The position numbers and the translations under genes were made by a program. The notes under the pieces were generated by a model. The model did not search any database, was not told the DNA's origin, and saw nothing but the letters and a program-made list of their open reading frames with translations. This document shows positions 26,783 to 37,187 of a DNA stretch of 64,000 nt, in pieces. The stretch is from Rhodospirillaceae bacterium (GTDB taxonomy: Bacteria; Pseudomonadota; Alphaproteobacteria; MPNO01; UBA2964): NCBI GenBank assembly GCA_018660305.1, contig JABJKO010000002.1:29714-93713 (forward strand). Direction: 5' to 3'. Position 1 is the first letter of the stretch; every line of letters starts with the position of its first letter.

Positions 26783-27331
26783 CTAATTAGCCGTCTTGAT
26801 GAGCCGGCCGGAGACCGAGCGCAGGCGGTCGCCGTCGCGCCAGCTTCTGAACATCAGCTTCATGCCGGTGCCGGACAGGGTCCGGTCGTACTGTTGAAGC
26901 TCGGAGGTTCCCTTCTTGCTGACGGTCATCAGGAACAGTGTCAGGGTGTTGCCTCTGATGCGGGCCCAGCATAGTTCCTTGCCTTTTAACGGATTGCCGC
27001 TTTCCGAGCCGTGGAATACGCCCGGTGCGCCGCTGGGCAGAAGGGTCTTGGTGCTATGCCGGCGCCTGACATTTGGATTGTTGGGATCGCCGCCGCGCCG
27101 GATGATGCTGGTCCAGTCGATTTTAAACCCGTTCCCCTGCGGCCGGATTTGGACGTCGAAATCCCGCGAAGTTACGGCGAAATAGAGGCTGTCGGCGTTT
27201 TCGGCGACACCGCCGCCGGAAAACTTCCCGTAAAACGCATCGATGGTCAGGTCTTTGGCCGAAGCACCGGCCGATGCTACCAAAACGGCCCCCAGCAGAA
27301 TGGCCAGGAAAGTAAACGCAACCCGAATCAT
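26783..27331 (-). CDS. exported protein of unknown function
   Basis: 182 residues with a clear signal peptide (MIRVAFTFLAILLGAVLVASAGASA, cleaved near residue 24). The mature part is beta-rich: 'FYGKFSGGGVAEN' and 'RTLSGTGMKLMFRSWRDGDRLRS' look like strands of a small barrel. One Cys only. I do not recognise the family. It is separate from rfbC by a gap and 60 bp from hemF; its own promoter is likely. Confidence 0.65.
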   Translation of the reverse strand: MIRVAFTFLAILLGAVLVASAGASAKDLTIDAFYGKFSGGGVAENADSLYFAVTSRDFDVQIRPQGNGFKIDWTSIIRRGGDPNNPNVRRRHSTKTLLPSGAPGVFHGSESGNPLKGKELCWARIRGNTLTLFLMTVSKKGTSELQQYDRTLSGTGMKLMFRSWRDGDRLRSVSGRLIKTAN

Positions 27332-27392
27332 TGTTCCCCCATCCGAATCTTATGTATTCCGGGGCGCACTATAGCGGCCCGGGGAAGGGCGG

Positions 27393-28247
27393 TCACGGCC
27401 ACTTCACTTCCGGGGGCATGGACATGAGAATGGCCTCCACATTGCCGCCGGTGCGCAGCCCGAATTTGGTGCCGCGGTCATGCAGCAGATTGAATTCCAC
27501 ATAGCGGCCGCGCCGGACCAGCTGATGCTCGCGCTGCTCTTCGGTCCAGGGTTCGTTCATATGACGCCGGACGATTTCCGGATAGGTGGCCAGGAACGTT
27601 CTGCCCACATCCTGGGTGAAGGCGAAATCCGCGTCCCAATCGTCATTGTTCACGTAATCGTAAAATATGCCTCCGACACCGCGTGCCTCGTCGCGATGGG
27701 GCAGGAAGAAATATTCGTCGCACCAGGCCTTGAATTTTTCGTAATAGGCCGGATCGTGGCGGTCGCAGCAATCTTTCAGGGAATTGTGAAAGTGGGCTGT
27801 GTCGTCATCGTTGGGATACATGGGCGTGAGATCCATGCCACCACCGAACCAGGTTTTGGAGGTGACGATAAAGCGGGTGTTCATGTGCACCGCCGGCACC
27901 AAGGGCGAACACATATGCGCGACCAGCGAGATGCCCGACGCCCAGAACTGGGGGTTCTCCTCGGCGCCCGGGATCTCCTTGCGGAATTCCGGCGAAAACT
28001 CACCAAAGACCGCTGAAATATTGACCCCGACTTTTTCGAACACGCGGCCACGCATTACCGACATGGTGCCGCCGCCACCGTCCGCGCCTGTGTGATCGGC
28101 GCGCTGCCAGTCCTTACGGGTGAATCGGCCGGGCGTGCCCGAATCGTTCGGCGCGCCCACCGTGTCTTCGATCTGTTCGAATGCGTCGCAGATCTGGTCG
28201 CGCAGATCGGCGAACCAGGTTTGGGCCTGCACTTTCTGGTCTTCCAA
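27393..28247 (-). CDS. hemF: oxygen-dependent coproporphyrinogen III oxidase
   Basis: 284 residues, close to the usual HemF length. Diagnostic segments are '[22 protein letters not shown]', 'HMNTRFI', '[13 protein letters not shown]' and '[19 protein letters not shown]'. It converts coproporphyrinogen III to protoporphyrinogen IX in haem biosynthesis using O2, so it fits an aerobic lifestyle. The start appears to be a TTG at 28247, just after the stop of trmL; no ATG is available in the right place. Homologues begin at about the same point. Confidence 0.93.
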   Translation of the reverse strand: MEDQKVQAQTWFADLRDQICDAFEQIEDTVGAPNDSGTPGRFTRKDWQRADHTGADGGGGTMSVMRGRVFEKVGVNISAVFGEFSPEFRKEIPGAEENPQFWASGISLVAHMCSPLVPAVHMNTRFIVTSKTWFGGGMDLTPMYPNDDDTAHFHNSLKDCCDRHDPAYYEKFKAWCDEYFFLPHRDEARGVGGIFYDYVNNDDWDADFAFTQDVGRTFLATYPEIVRRHMNEPWTEEQREHQLVRRGRYVEFNLLHDRGTKFGLRTGGNVEAILMSMPPEVKWP

Positions 28248-28249
28248 GG

Positions 28250-28738
28250 TCAGGGCAGTCTCTCCGCTTCGCTTGTGGTTCCCGTCATGGGGAATCCGGT
28301 TTGCCGCAGCGCTTCGCCCAGTACCATGGCGGCGGCAAGCGCGACGTTGAGCGACCGTACACCTTCCGCCATGGGAATGAGAAGCCGGGCATCGGCGGCC
28401 TTGTGGATTTCTTCCGGCACCCCGGCGCTTTCACGGCCGACCATGAGAATGTCATTGGGGTCAAAGGCGTAGTCCACATAGGGTGTAGTGCCTTTGGTGG
28501 TCAGTAGCAGCAATCTTCCGTGATGTGCCGTTCGCTCGATGGCGAATCGGTCCCACGAGCTGTGCCGTGTGACCGCCACGTGGTCTAGGTAGTCCATGCC
28601 GACCCGCTGCAACCGCCGGTCGTCCAGTAAAAACCCGCAGGGCTCTATGATATCCACGGCGATTCCCATACAGGCGGCCAAGCGCAGGATGGCGCCCGTG
28701 TTTTGCGGAATGTCCGGTTGATAAAGGGCGAGACGCAT
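28250..28738 (-). CDS. trmL: tRNA (cytidine(34)-2'-O)-methyltransferase
   Basis: 162 residues from the ATG at 28738 (open frame from 28762 adds eight residues not usual in the family). SPOUT fold with '[19 protein letters not shown]', 'GRESAGVP' and '[22 protein letters not shown]' as the SAM-binding knot. Methylates the wobble base of certain leucine tRNAs. Upstream of hemF with 2 bp between them, and divergent from petA. Confidence 0.9.
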   Translation of the reverse strand: MRLALYQPDIPQNTGAILRLAACMGIAVDIIEPCGFLLDDRRLQRVGMDYLDHVAVTRHSSWDRFAIERTAHHGRLLLLTTKGTTPYVDYAFDPNDILMVGRESAGVPEEIHKAADARLLIPMAEGVRSLNVALAAAMVLGEALRQTGFPMTGTTSEAERLP

Positions 28739-28911
28739 GGCTAAGGCACTTTCAAATATCATTAATATCCATTATACCCGTGCCCCGGTACACCGGAATG
28801 GTGTCGCCGTGCGAGGGCGCGTCTGCGGCGTATGGCCGCAGTGCCTGCGGTGCGGCAGCTTCGCTATTCTGTACCGCCGCTTGAGTCGCGGGAAAGCTAA
28901 AGAGGGGTAAT

Positions 28912-29517
28912 ATGGCGAGTATTGCTGATACAACCGCCACCGGGGACGACGATCACGAAAATGGAGAAACACGGCGCGACTTTCTGTTGCTCACCGCTGG
29001 AGCATTCGGAGCTGTCGCTGTAGGTGCCGCTGTTTGGCCCTTGGTTGATCAGATGAACCCGGCAGCTGATACGCTGGCGGCGTCGACCACGGAGGTCAAT
29101 CTGGCGCCGATCAAGGCTGGCCAGCGTATTCTGGTCAAGTGGCGCGGCAAACCGGTCTTCATTACCCGGCGCACCAAGAAAACCATCGACGAAGCCCGGG
29201 CGGTGAAGATGGCTGATCTTGTGGATCCGCAATCGGACGAGGATCGCGCCCGCAAGCCCGAATGGCTCATCATTGTCGGCGTCTGCACCCATCTCGGCTG
29301 CATCCCGGCGGGCACCAAGCAGGGCGAACTGCGGGGCGAGTATGGCGGCTGGTTCTGCCCCTGCCACGGATCGCACTACGACACGTCGGGCCGGATCCGC
29401 AAGGGACCGGCGCCCGAGAATCTTCCGGTGCCGGATTATGCCTTCCTGCCCGGAAACAAAATCATCATCGGAAAATCTCAGGCAGAGATCGATAAAGCGA
29501 GCAAGGTAGCCGGATGA
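28912..29517 (+). CDS. petA: ubiquinol-cytochrome c reductase iron-sulfur (Rieske) subunit
   Basis: 201 residues with GAGGGG before the ATG. An N-terminal '[13 protein letters not shown]' twin-arginine type anchor leads to a single membrane helix, then the soluble Rieske domain with both cluster-binding boxes 'CTHLGC' and 'CPCHGSHYD'. Passes electrons from ubiquinol to cytochrome c1 in complex III. First gene of the petABC operon; the next start overlaps its stop by 4 bases. Confidence 0.96.
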   Translation: MASIADTTATGDDDHENGETRRDFLLLTAGAFGAVAVGAAVWPLVDQMNPAADTLAASTTEVNLAPIKAGQRILVKWRGKPVFITRRTKKTIDEARAVKMADLVDPQSDEDRARKPEWLIIVGVCTHLGCIPAGTKQGELRGEYGGWFCPCHGSHYDTSGRIRKGPAPENLPVPDYAFLPGNKIIIGKSQAEIDKASKVAG

Positions 29518-30815
29518 GCGCGCCAGAATTCAAGAACCCCATTGTCCGGTGGGTCGACCACCGGCTTCCCGTCTTTACCTTCATGCAACACGAGATGCAT
29601 GAATATCCCACGCCGAAGAATCTGAATTACTGGTGGAATTTCGGCTCTCTCGCCGGAATTATCCTGGTGATCATGATCACCACCGGCATCGTGCTGGCCA
29701 TGCATTACACGCCGCATACCCTGATGGCGTTCGATTCGGTCGAGCGCATCATGCGCGACGTCAATTACGGCTGGCTGATCCGCTATGTTCATATGAACGG
29801 CGGCTCGGCGTTCTTTATCGTGGTCTATATCCACATATTCCGCGGAATGTATTTCGGTTCCTACAAATCGCCGCGGGAATTGCTGTGGATTCTGGGTGTC
29901 GTCATCCTGCTCTGCATGATGGCCACGGCGTTTCTGGGTTACGTACTGCCCTGGGGCCAGATGAGTTTCTGGGGTGCCACCGTCATCACCAATTTGTTCT
30001 CGGCCATCCCGGTGATCGGCGACTGGGTCGTCACCTTGCTGTGGGGCGGGTTCTCGGTCGACAACCCGACGCTAAACCGGTTCTTCAGCCTGCATTATCT
30101 CATGCCGTTCGTGATCATCGGTGTGGTGGTGCTGCATGTGGTGGCGTTGCATCAGCATGGATCGAACAACCCCATCGGCATCGACACCAAGGGCGAACAG
30201 GATTCCATCCCGTTCCACCCCTACTACACGGTGAAGGATCTCTTCGGGCTCGGGGTATTCCTGGTCGTGTTCTTCTTCTTCGTGTTCTTCGCGCCAAATT
30301 TCTTCGGCGAGCCGGACAACTATATTGAAGCCAATCCGCTCCAGACCCCGCCGCACATCGTGCCGGAATGGTATTTCCTGCCGTTCTACGCGATTTTGCG
30401 GTCCTTTACGGCGGACGCTTTGATATATTTGCCCATTTCCTGGCTGATGTCGGCCAAGCTGGCCGGTGTGCTGGCCATGGGTGCCTCCATCATGGTGTTG
30501 TTTATCCTGCCATGGCTCGATTTCTCGCCGGTAAAATCGGCGCGTTACCGGCCCCTCTACAAGCAGTTCTTCTGGCTGCTGGTGATCGATTGCATCATTC
30601 TCGGTATCTGCGGGGCCAAGCCGGCTGAAGCGCCATGGACGTATATCGCCCAGGCAGGGACAGCGTATTATTTCGCGCACTTCATTATCATCATCCCGCT
30701 CCTGGCGAAGTTCGAGAAAACCCGGCCGGTACCAACCAGCATCAGCGAACCGGTGCTTGGTGGTGGGGGCGGCGGCGCTACGGCGGCGGCGACCAAACCG
30801 ATGGAGAAGGCGTGA
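29514..30815 (+). CDS. petB: cytochrome b of the bc1 complex
   Basis: 433 residues, full-length (fused b6 + subunit IV type) with the Qo site 'PEWYF' and haem-binding helices ('[12 protein letters not shown]', '[13 protein letters not shown]'). The C-terminus carries a glycine-rich tail (GGGGGG then Ala/Thr) absent from the core family. Inner-membrane ubiquinol oxidation subunit; overlaps petA by 4 and petC by 1 base. Confidence 0.96.
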   Translation: MSAPEFKNPIVRWVDHRLPVFTFMQHEMHEYPTPKNLNYWWNFGSLAGIILVIMITTGIVLAMHYTPHTLMAFDSVERIMRDVNYGWLIRYVHMNGGSAFFIVVYIHIFRGMYFGSYKSPRELLWILGVVILLCMMATAFLGYVLPWGQMSFWGATVITNLFSAIPVIGDWVVTLLWGGFSVDNPTLNRFFSLHYLMPFVIIGVVVLHVVALHQHGSNNPIGIDTKGEQDSIPFHPYYTVKDLFGLGVFLVVFFFFVFFAPNFFGEPDNYIEANPLQTPPHIVPEWYFLPFYAILRSFTADALIYLPISWLMSAKLAGVLAMGASIMVLFILPWLDFSPVKSARYRPLYKQFFWLLVIDCIILGICGAKPAEAPWTYIAQAGTAYYFAHFIIIIPLLAKFEKTRPVPTSISEPVLGGGGGGATAAATKPMEKA

Positions 30816-31582
30816 TGCGGAATAGTCTGATGAAAATCGCGACCGCCGCGTCGATCGTTCTTCTCAGCGTCTCGAGTGCTCAAGCGGCCGGCGATACGGT
30901 CGCCCCGCCCAAGCAGCATTGGTCGTTCTCCGGCTTGTTCGGCACCTTCGATCGCGGGGCCCTGCAGCGCGGGTTCCAGGTCTATAACGAGGTCTGCTCG
31001 GCTTGCCATTCGGCGCGGCTGGTGGCCTATCGTAATCTGCTGGAGATCGGCTTCACCGAGGATCAGGTCAAGAAGATCGCGGCCTCCAAGGAGGTAAAGG
31101 ACGGACCCAACGATCAGGGCGAGATGTTTGACCGTCCCGGCCGGCTTTCCGACCGTTTCGTCAAGCCGTTTCCCAATGACGCGGCGGCGGCCGCCGCCAA
31201 TAACGGTGCCTTGCCGCCGGATCTCTCTCTTATGGTCAAGGCCCGCAAGGGCGGCGCTGATTACCTGCACGCGTTGCTGACCGGGTACAAGCCCGCACCC
31301 AAGGGTGTGGAGGTCGCGGAAGGGCTAAACTACAACCTCTACTTCCCGGGTGCGAGGATCGCCATGGCCCCGCCTCTGTCGGAGGAGGGCGTCGAATATG
31401 CCGACAAGACCAAGGCCACGGTCGCCCAGATGGCGAGCGACGTGACCACCTTCCTGGCCTGGGCCGCCGAGCCGGAGCTTGAGGTGCGCAAACGCATGGG
31501 CGTGAAGGTGATCCTGTTCCTGCTGCTGCTGACCGGCATGCTCTATGCCGTCAAACGCAAGATCTGGTCCGACGTCCACTGA
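30815..31582 (+). CDS. petC: cytochrome c1 of the bc1 complex
   Basis: 255 residues from the ATG at 30815, which lies in a TGATG overlap with petB and has GGAGAAGG ahead; a longer open frame (30635) is a shadow over petB. Signal peptide [21 protein letters not shown], haem c site 'CSACHSAR', methionine ligand region 'RIAMAPPLSE', and a C-terminal membrane anchor. Accepts electrons from the Rieske protein. A strong terminator follows. Confidence 0.95.
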   Translation: MRNSLMKIATAASIVLLSVSSAQAAGDTVAPPKQHWSFSGLFGTFDRGALQRGFQVYNEVCSACHSARLVAYRNLLEIGFTEDQVKKIAASKEVKDGPNDQGEMFDRPGRLSDRFVKPFPNDAAAAAANNGALPPDLSLMVKARKGGADYLHALLTGYKPAPKGVEVAEGLNYNLYFPGARIAMAPPLSEEGVEYADKTKATVAQMASDVTTFLAWAAEPELEVRKRMGVKVILFLLLLTGMLYAVKRKIWSDVH

Positions 31583-31612
31583 TGTAAAAAGCCCGATCTC
31601 TGTGCTACACAG

Positions 31613-31647
31613 AACCGGCGGTGAGGGATCACCGCCGGTTTTATTTT
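31613..31647 (+). terminator. intrinsic terminator after petC
   Basis: A perfect 12-bp stem (31613-31624 with 31629-31640) and GGGA loop, followed by TTATTTT. It ends petABC before mtnP. Confidence 0.9.
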
Positions 31648-31661
31648 GGGGGTGACAGGAG

Positions 31662-32549
<888 letters not shown>

Positions 32550-32556
32550 TCCGGCC

Positions 32557-33012
32557 ATGGCGCTCCGTCCTGCTCAAATGGGCGATACGGATGCCGTCAC
32601 GGCGCTGACCCGGCGCGCCTATGAGAAATATATAGATCCGCTGGGGTTTGAGCCCAAGCCTATGGTCACCGACCATGAGGGATGGATCCGGAATAAACAT
32701 GTGTGGGTTCTGGAAGAATCCGGCACGCTTTTTGGCTCCATCGTCCTGCTGCCCGATGACGAGGCGCTGATGGTCTACTCCATTGCCGTCGACCCGGATC
32801 GTCAGGGCGAAGGCCATGGAAGGACCCTGATGGGTTTCGCAGAGGATCAGGCACGCTCTCTCGGCCTGTCGCGGATGATGCTCTTTACCAACGAAAAAAT
32901 GACCGACAATATCGCGCTCTATGAACGGCTGGGTTATGAACAGTACGGTCGGCAACAGCATGAAAACCATCCGGATTCCTGGGTCGTGTTCATGCGGAAG
33001 GAAATCGAGTGA
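32557..33012 (+). CDS. GNAT family N-acetyltransferase
   Basis: 151 residues from the ATG at 32557, eight bases after the mtnP stop; the earlier ATG at 32485 overlaps mtnP. The acetyl-CoA motif A 'VYSIAVDPDRQGEGHGRTLM' region and 'LYERLGYEQYG' are standard GNAT. Substrate unknown. Its place inside the methylthioadenosine cluster may be coincidental. The palindromic repeat follows its stop. Confidence 0.85.
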   Translation: MALRPAQMGDTDAVTALTRRAYEKYIDPLGFEPKPMVTDHEGWIRNKHVWVLEESGTLFGSIVLLPDDEALMVYSIAVDPDRQGEGHGRTLMGFAEDQARSLGLSRMMLFTNEKMTDNIALYERLGYEQYGRQQHENHPDSWVVFMRKEIE

Positions 33013-33038
33013 GGGATTAATCCTGTGAAACCGAGTGT

Positions 33039-33144
33039 CACCCCCACCCCAACCCTCCCCCCTCAAGGGGGAGGGAGTTATATTCGCGTCGTGATCATCC
33101 ATTTTTCCCCTCCCCCCTGGAGGGGGAGGGTTAGGGTGGGGGGG
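33039..33144. repeat. GC-rich palindromic intergenic repeat (REP-like), copy 2
   Basis: Two hairpin-forming halves, CCCTCCCCCCTCAAGGGGGAGGG-like at the left (written here beyond a short core only: CCCTCCCCCC/GGGGGAGGG) and a mirror copy on the right, flanked by CACCCCCACCC and its inverse GGGTGGGG. The unit is closely similar in layout to that at 478-584. It ends 11 bp ahead of the mtnA start and probably affects its translation or mRNA stability. Confidence 0.78.
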
Positions 33145-33155
33145 AATCCCTCCCC

Positions 33156-34247
33156 ATGAACATTGACGGCAAACCCTTTCGCACCATCTGGCTGGCCGAT
33201 GACGGCGAGACGGTGGAGATCATCGACCAGACGCGTCTGCCCCATGATTTCGTCACCATCGGTCTCCAGACCATGGCGGACGCGGCCCAGGCCATCCGTT
33301 CCATGCAGGTCCGCGGTGCGCCGCTGATCGGTGCGACGGCGGCCTACGGCCTGTGTCTGGCAATGCGCGACGATGCGTCCGACGCCAATCTGGCAAGCGC
33401 CTGTGAAACATTGCTGGCGACCCGTCCGACGGCGGTCAATCTGCGCTGGGCGCTGGATGACATGCGGGCGGTGCTGGCGCCGCTATCGGCGCTGGACCGG
33501 CCGGCCGCCGCCTATTCCCGCGCCGCGGCGATCTGCGACGAGGATGTCGCCATGTGCCGCGCCATCGGCGATCATGGCGTGAGGCTCCTCCGCGATATCT
33601 GGGAAAAGTCCGGCAAGTCGCGGCCGGTCAATGTCCTGACCCATTGCAATGCGGGCTGGCTGGCCACCGTCGATTGGGGGACCGCCACAGCACCCCTTTA
33701 TGTGGCCCACGAAGAAGGCATTCCGCTCCATGTCTGGGTCGACGAGACCCGGCCGCGCAACCAGGGCGCCGGGCTTACCGCCTGGGAGCTGGGCGGCCAC
33801 GGCATCGATCATACGGTGATCGTCGATAATGCCGGCGGGCATGTGATGCAGCAGGGTCAGGTGGATCTGCTGATTACCGGGACCGATCGGACGACGGCGA
33901 CCGGCGATGTGGCCAACAAGATCGGGACTTATTTGAAGGCGCTGGCTGCCGCCGACAACAACGTACCGTTCTATGTGGGTCTGCCCGGTCCGACCATCGA
34001 CTGGACCGTCAGCGATGGCCGGAATATTCCCATTGAAGAGCGGGACACATCGGAGGTCACGACGGTAACGGGCCGGACGGCGGACGGTCATATGGCGACT
34101 GTTTCCGTGACCCCGGAAGCCAGCCGTGCCGCCAATTACGGCTTCGACGTCACGCCGGCCCGTCTGGTCACCGGGCTGATTACAGAGCGCGGCATCTGCG
34201 CGGCGAGTGCCGAGGGGTTGCTGGGCCTCTACCCGGAACGTAAATAG
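33156..34247 (+). CDS. mtnA: S-methyl-5-thioribose-1-phosphate isomerase
   Basis: 363 residues, full length. '[17 protein letters not shown]', '[17 protein letters not shown]' (catalytic Cys) and '[19 protein letters not shown]' (catalytic Asp) are the family landmarks. Converts methylthioribose-1-P from MtnP into methylthioribulose-1-P. The ribosome site would fall within the GC-rich repeat. The next gene encodes an aldolase that could act on the product. Confidence 0.95.
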   Translation: MNIDGKPFRTIWLADDGETVEIIDQTRLPHDFVTIGLQTMADAAQAIRSMQVRGAPLIGATAAYGLCLAMRDDASDANLASACETLLATRPTAVNLRWALDDMRAVLAPLSALDRPAAAYSRAAAICDEDVAMCRAIGDHGVRLLRDIWEKSGKSRPVNVLTHCNAGWLATVDWGTATAPLYVAHEEGIPLHVWVDETRPRNQGAGLTAWELGGHGIDHTVIVDNAGGHVMQQGQVDLLITGTDRTTATGDVANKIGTYLKALAAADNNVPFYVGLPGPTIDWTVSDGRNIPIEERDTSEVTTVTGRTADGHMATVSVTPEASRAANYGFDVTPARLVTGLITERGICAASAEGLLGLYPERK

Positions 34248-34278
34248 ATCATACTGAAAGGCTGGAAGAGCACACGCT

Positions 34279-36324
34279 ATGGAAAATCTCTGGTCAGATT
34301 CCGACGCCGAATCATATGTGGACCAATTCGCGTCCAATACAGTCAATCGCGATGTCGCCTTGCGCGTCTATACCTCGCGTCTTCTGGGCAACGAGCCGCG
34401 GCTGGTGCTCCATGGCGGTGGCAACACGTCGGTCAAGACACTGGTGCCCGACATGCTGGGAGAGGATACCGACGTGCTGTGCGTCAAGGGCAGCGGCTGG
34501 GATCTCGGTGATATCGAACCGCCGGGCCTGCCCGCGGTCCGGCTGGGGCCCATCCGGCACATGGCGACGCTCGACGCGCTCAGCGACGAGGAGATGGTCA
34601 ATGCCCAGCGCATCAATCTGCTGGATGCCTCGGCGCCCAACCCGTCGGTGGAAACCCTGCTGCACGCCTTTTTGCCGCACAAGTTTGTTGATCACACCCA
34701 TGCCAACGCGGTGCTGGCGCTCAGCGACCAGGAAGGCGGCGACGATCTGTGCCGGGAGGTCTATGGCCCGCGCATGGGCTATGTGCCCTACATCATGCCC
34801 GGCTTCGCGCTGGCCAAAAAAGCCAAGGAGGTGTTCGAGGCCGATCCCGACGTGGAGGGTCTGATCCTGCTCAAGCACGGGATCTTCACGTTCGGCGAGA
34901 CCGCGCAACAGGCCTATGAGCGCATGATCCACATGGTGACACTGGCCGAGGACCGTATCGACGCCCGGCGCACCCGAACCATCGTTCCGGCCGACATTCC
35001 GGGCGGCATCGCCTCGGCGGCGCAGGTGGCTCCCATCCTGCGCGGGCTGTGCGCCGAGAAAACCGGCGACGATTTCCGCCGTCTGGTCATGGATTTCCGC
35101 ACCAGCGATGCCATCCGCGCCTTCGTGGACGGCGCCGAACTCGACCGCTATGGCCAGCAGGGCACCGTGACCCCCGATCATGTCATTCGCACCAAGCACA
35201 AACCGCTGATCGTGCCGCCGCCCCGCGCCGACGCGCTGGAAGATTTCAGGAAAGACGCGGCGCAGGCGGTGGAAACCTATATCGCGGAATACCACGCGTA
35301 TTTCCAACGCAACAATGCTACGCAAATCGTGCCCAAGACCGAGTTGGACCCTCTGCCGAGGCTCATTCTTGTCCCCGGGTTGGGGATGTTCGGGCTGGGT
35401 AATTCCGCCAAGGCCGCCTTGGTGGCGGCCGATCTCGCCGAGACCAACATTCAGGTGATCAGCGACGTGGAGGCCATGGGGACCTATCAGATCATCCCCG
35501 AGCCGGACATTTTCGATATCGAATACTGGTCGCTGGAACAGGCCAAGCTGGGCAAGGGAACGGAAAAACCCCTGCAGCGGCAGATCGCAGCGGTAACCGG
35601 TGGCGGCTCCGGCATCGGCGCGGCGACGGCGCGGGCGCTGGCCAGGGCCGGTGCCGAAGTCGTGGTGCTCGACCGTGACGCGACACAGGCCGAAGCCGTC
35701 GCCACCTCCATCGGCGGCATGGCCCTTGCCTGCGACGTGACCGACACAGACGCTGTCGCCGCCGCCTTCGACCGCATTGCCGAAACCTATGGCGGGCTCG
35801 ATTTAGTCGTCTCCAACGCCGGCGCGGCATGGTCCGGCCGTATCGGTGAGGTCGACGAGGCAACCCTGCGGCAGAGCTTTGAGCTCAATTTCTTCGCCCA
35901 TCAATCGGTGGCCCAGGCCGCGACGCGTATCATGCAGGCCCAGGGCACCGGCGGCTGTCTTCTGTTCAACACCTCCAAACAAGCGGTCAATCCGGGACCG
36001 GACTTTGGCCCTTACGGGCTTCCAAAGGCGGCGACCCTGTTCCTGATGCGCCAATACGCGCTGGATCACGGCAGGGACGGCATAAGGTCGAACGCGGTGA
36101 ATGCCGACCGAATACGCACCGGCCTGATGACCGACGAGATGATCGCCGACCGCTCCAAAGCCCGCGGCATCAGCGAGACCGATTACATGTCCGGCAATTT
36201 GCTGGGCCGCGAGGTCACCGCCGATGACGTCGCCAAGGCGTTCCTCGATCTCGCCCTGTCCCCCAAGACCACCGGCGCCGTACTGACGGTGGATGGCGGC
36301 AACATCGCGGCGGCGCTGCGGTAG
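34279..36324 (+). CDS. class II aldolase / short-chain dehydrogenase fusion protein
   Basis: 681 residues with GGAAGAG ahead of the ATG. Residues 1 to about 420 are a class II (zinc) aldolase of the RhaD-like large type: phosphate loop 'HGGGNTS' (45-51), metal ligands His139 and His141 in 'DHTHAN' and His200 in 'LKHGIF'. Residues from about 430 form an SDR with 'TGGGSGIG' (440-447) and Tyr579/Lys583. The same fusion is known as rhamnulose-1-P aldolase/lactaldehyde dehydrogenase, but no rhamnose isomerase or kinase is near. Next to mtnP and mtnA, a natural guess is cleavage of methylthioribulose-1-P to DHAP plus methylthioacetaldehyde, which the SDR domain then reduces or oxidises. Confidence 0.85.
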   Translation: MENLWSDSDAESYVDQFASNTVNRDVALRVYTSRLLGNEPRLVLHGGGNTSVKTLVPDMLGEDTDVLCVKGSGWDLGDIEPPGLPAVRLGPIRHMATLDALSDEEMVNAQRINLLDASAPNPSVETLLHAFLPHKFVDHTHANAVLALSDQEGGDDLCREVYGPRMGYVPYIMPGFALAKKAKEVFEADPDVEGLILLKHGIFTFGETAQQAYERMIHMVTLAEDRIDARRTRTIVPADIPGGIASAAQVAPILRGLCAEKTGDDFRRLVMDFRTSDAIRAFVDGAELDRYGQQGTVTPDHVIRTKHKPLIVPPPRADALEDFRKDAAQAVETYIAEYHAYFQRNNATQIVPKTELDPLPRLILVPGLGMFGLGNSAKAALVAADLAETNIQVISDVEAMGTYQIIPEPDIFDIEYWSLEQAKLGKGTEKPLQRQIAAVTGGGSGIGAATARALARAGAEVVVLDRDATQAEAVATSIGGMALACDVTDTDAVAAAFDRIAETYGGLDLVVSNAGAAWSGRIGEVDEATLRQSFELNFFAHQSVAQAATRIMQAQGTGGCLLFNTSKQAVNPGPDFGPYGLPKAATLFLMRQYALDHGRDGIRSNAVNADRIRTGLMTDEMIADRSKARGISETDYMSGNLLGREVTADDVAKAFLDLALSPKTTGAVLTVDGGNIAAALR

Positions 36325-36329
36325 ATAAA

Positions 36330-36361
36330 AAAGCGCCCCGGGGGTGAGCCCGGGGCGCTTT
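36330..36361. terminator. bidirectional intrinsic terminator
   Basis: A 13-bp perfect stem (36330-36342 with 36349-36361) and 6-base loop lie between convergent genes. GTTTT follows on the plus strand and TTTATC on the minus strand, so it can end both transcripts. Confidence 0.88.
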
Positions 36362-36383
36362 GTTTTAACCGCTTTAGCAGCAA

Positions 36384-37055
36384 TCAGCCGACATGTTCGC
36401 CGAACAGATCGAGGGTGCGCTTGTGGGCCCGTTCGCAGGCGCCCTGGTTGTAGCTTTCCCGTTCGTCGCAGCAGAAGCCATGACCGGCATCGTCATAGAC
36501 GTAGCAGGGGATGTCCGGGTGGGCTTCCTTGATTTCCGCCACCTGGTTGAGTGGAATGCCGCCATCCTTGTCGCCGAAATTGAAGATCACCGGGCATTTG
36601 GGGGTGGCGTCCCTTGATGCATGGATGCCGCCGCCATAGAAAGTCGAGGCTGCCGCCACGCCGCTGCACTGGGTCGCCGCCATCCAGGAGACGGCACCAC
36701 CGAAGCAATAGCCGACCACGCCGACCTTGCCGGATTTCGAGGCTTCGTCGATGGCCGCCTGGGTATCGGCGACGATGCCGCCATTATCGAGGCTGCCGCG
36801 TGTGTCGCGGCCCTTGCCGAAATCGTCCTGGCCGTAGCCCAGCTCAAGGCCCTTTTCGGCGCGGTCGAACAGGGCCGGGGCGATGGCCACATAGCCGTTC
36901 TTGGCGAACTCGTCGCACAAATTGCGGATATGCAGGTTGACCCCGAAAATCTCCTGGATCACCACCACGGCGCCCTTGGCGGCACCCGACGGTTCCGCCT
37001 TGTAGGCACCCAGTGAATGGCCGTCGCCGGCGGTAAGCTCAATCTGTGTTCCCAT
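36384..37055 (-). CDS. dienelactone hydrolase family protein
   Basis: 223 residues. The alpha/beta hydrolase nucleophile elbow is 'GYCFGG' (Cys, as in dienelactone hydrolase), with the general Asp in 'GDKDGG' and the His in 'DDAGHGF'. Classical members hydrolyse dienelactone in chloroaromatic breakdown; many relatives are general carboxylesterases, and no aromatic operon surrounds this one. Cytoplasmic. It is 132 bp downstream of the ychF gene and shares the terminator with the aldolase/SDR gene. Confidence 0.88.
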   Translation of the reverse strand: MGTQIELTAGDGHSLGAYKAEPSGAAKGAVVVIQEIFGVNLHIRNLCDEFAKNGYVAIAPALFDRAEKGLELGYGQDDFGKGRDTRGSLDNGGIVADTQAAIDEASKSGKVGVVGYCFGGAVSWMAATQCSGVAAASTFYGGGIHASRDATPKCPVIFNFGDKDGGIPLNQVAEIKEAHPDIPCYVYDDAGHGFCCDERESYNQGACERAHKRTLDLFGEHVG

Positions 37056-37187
37056 AGTCTCTATCTCCCTGAAAAATGCCGCACCTTATGGTGCAGCAGA
37101 ACCCTCAATTACTCGGAAAAAATTTTAAACGCTGAGGGCGGTTTACGCAACGCAGCGTCGATGATTAGCGGGTTTGGGTTCGCCGCC

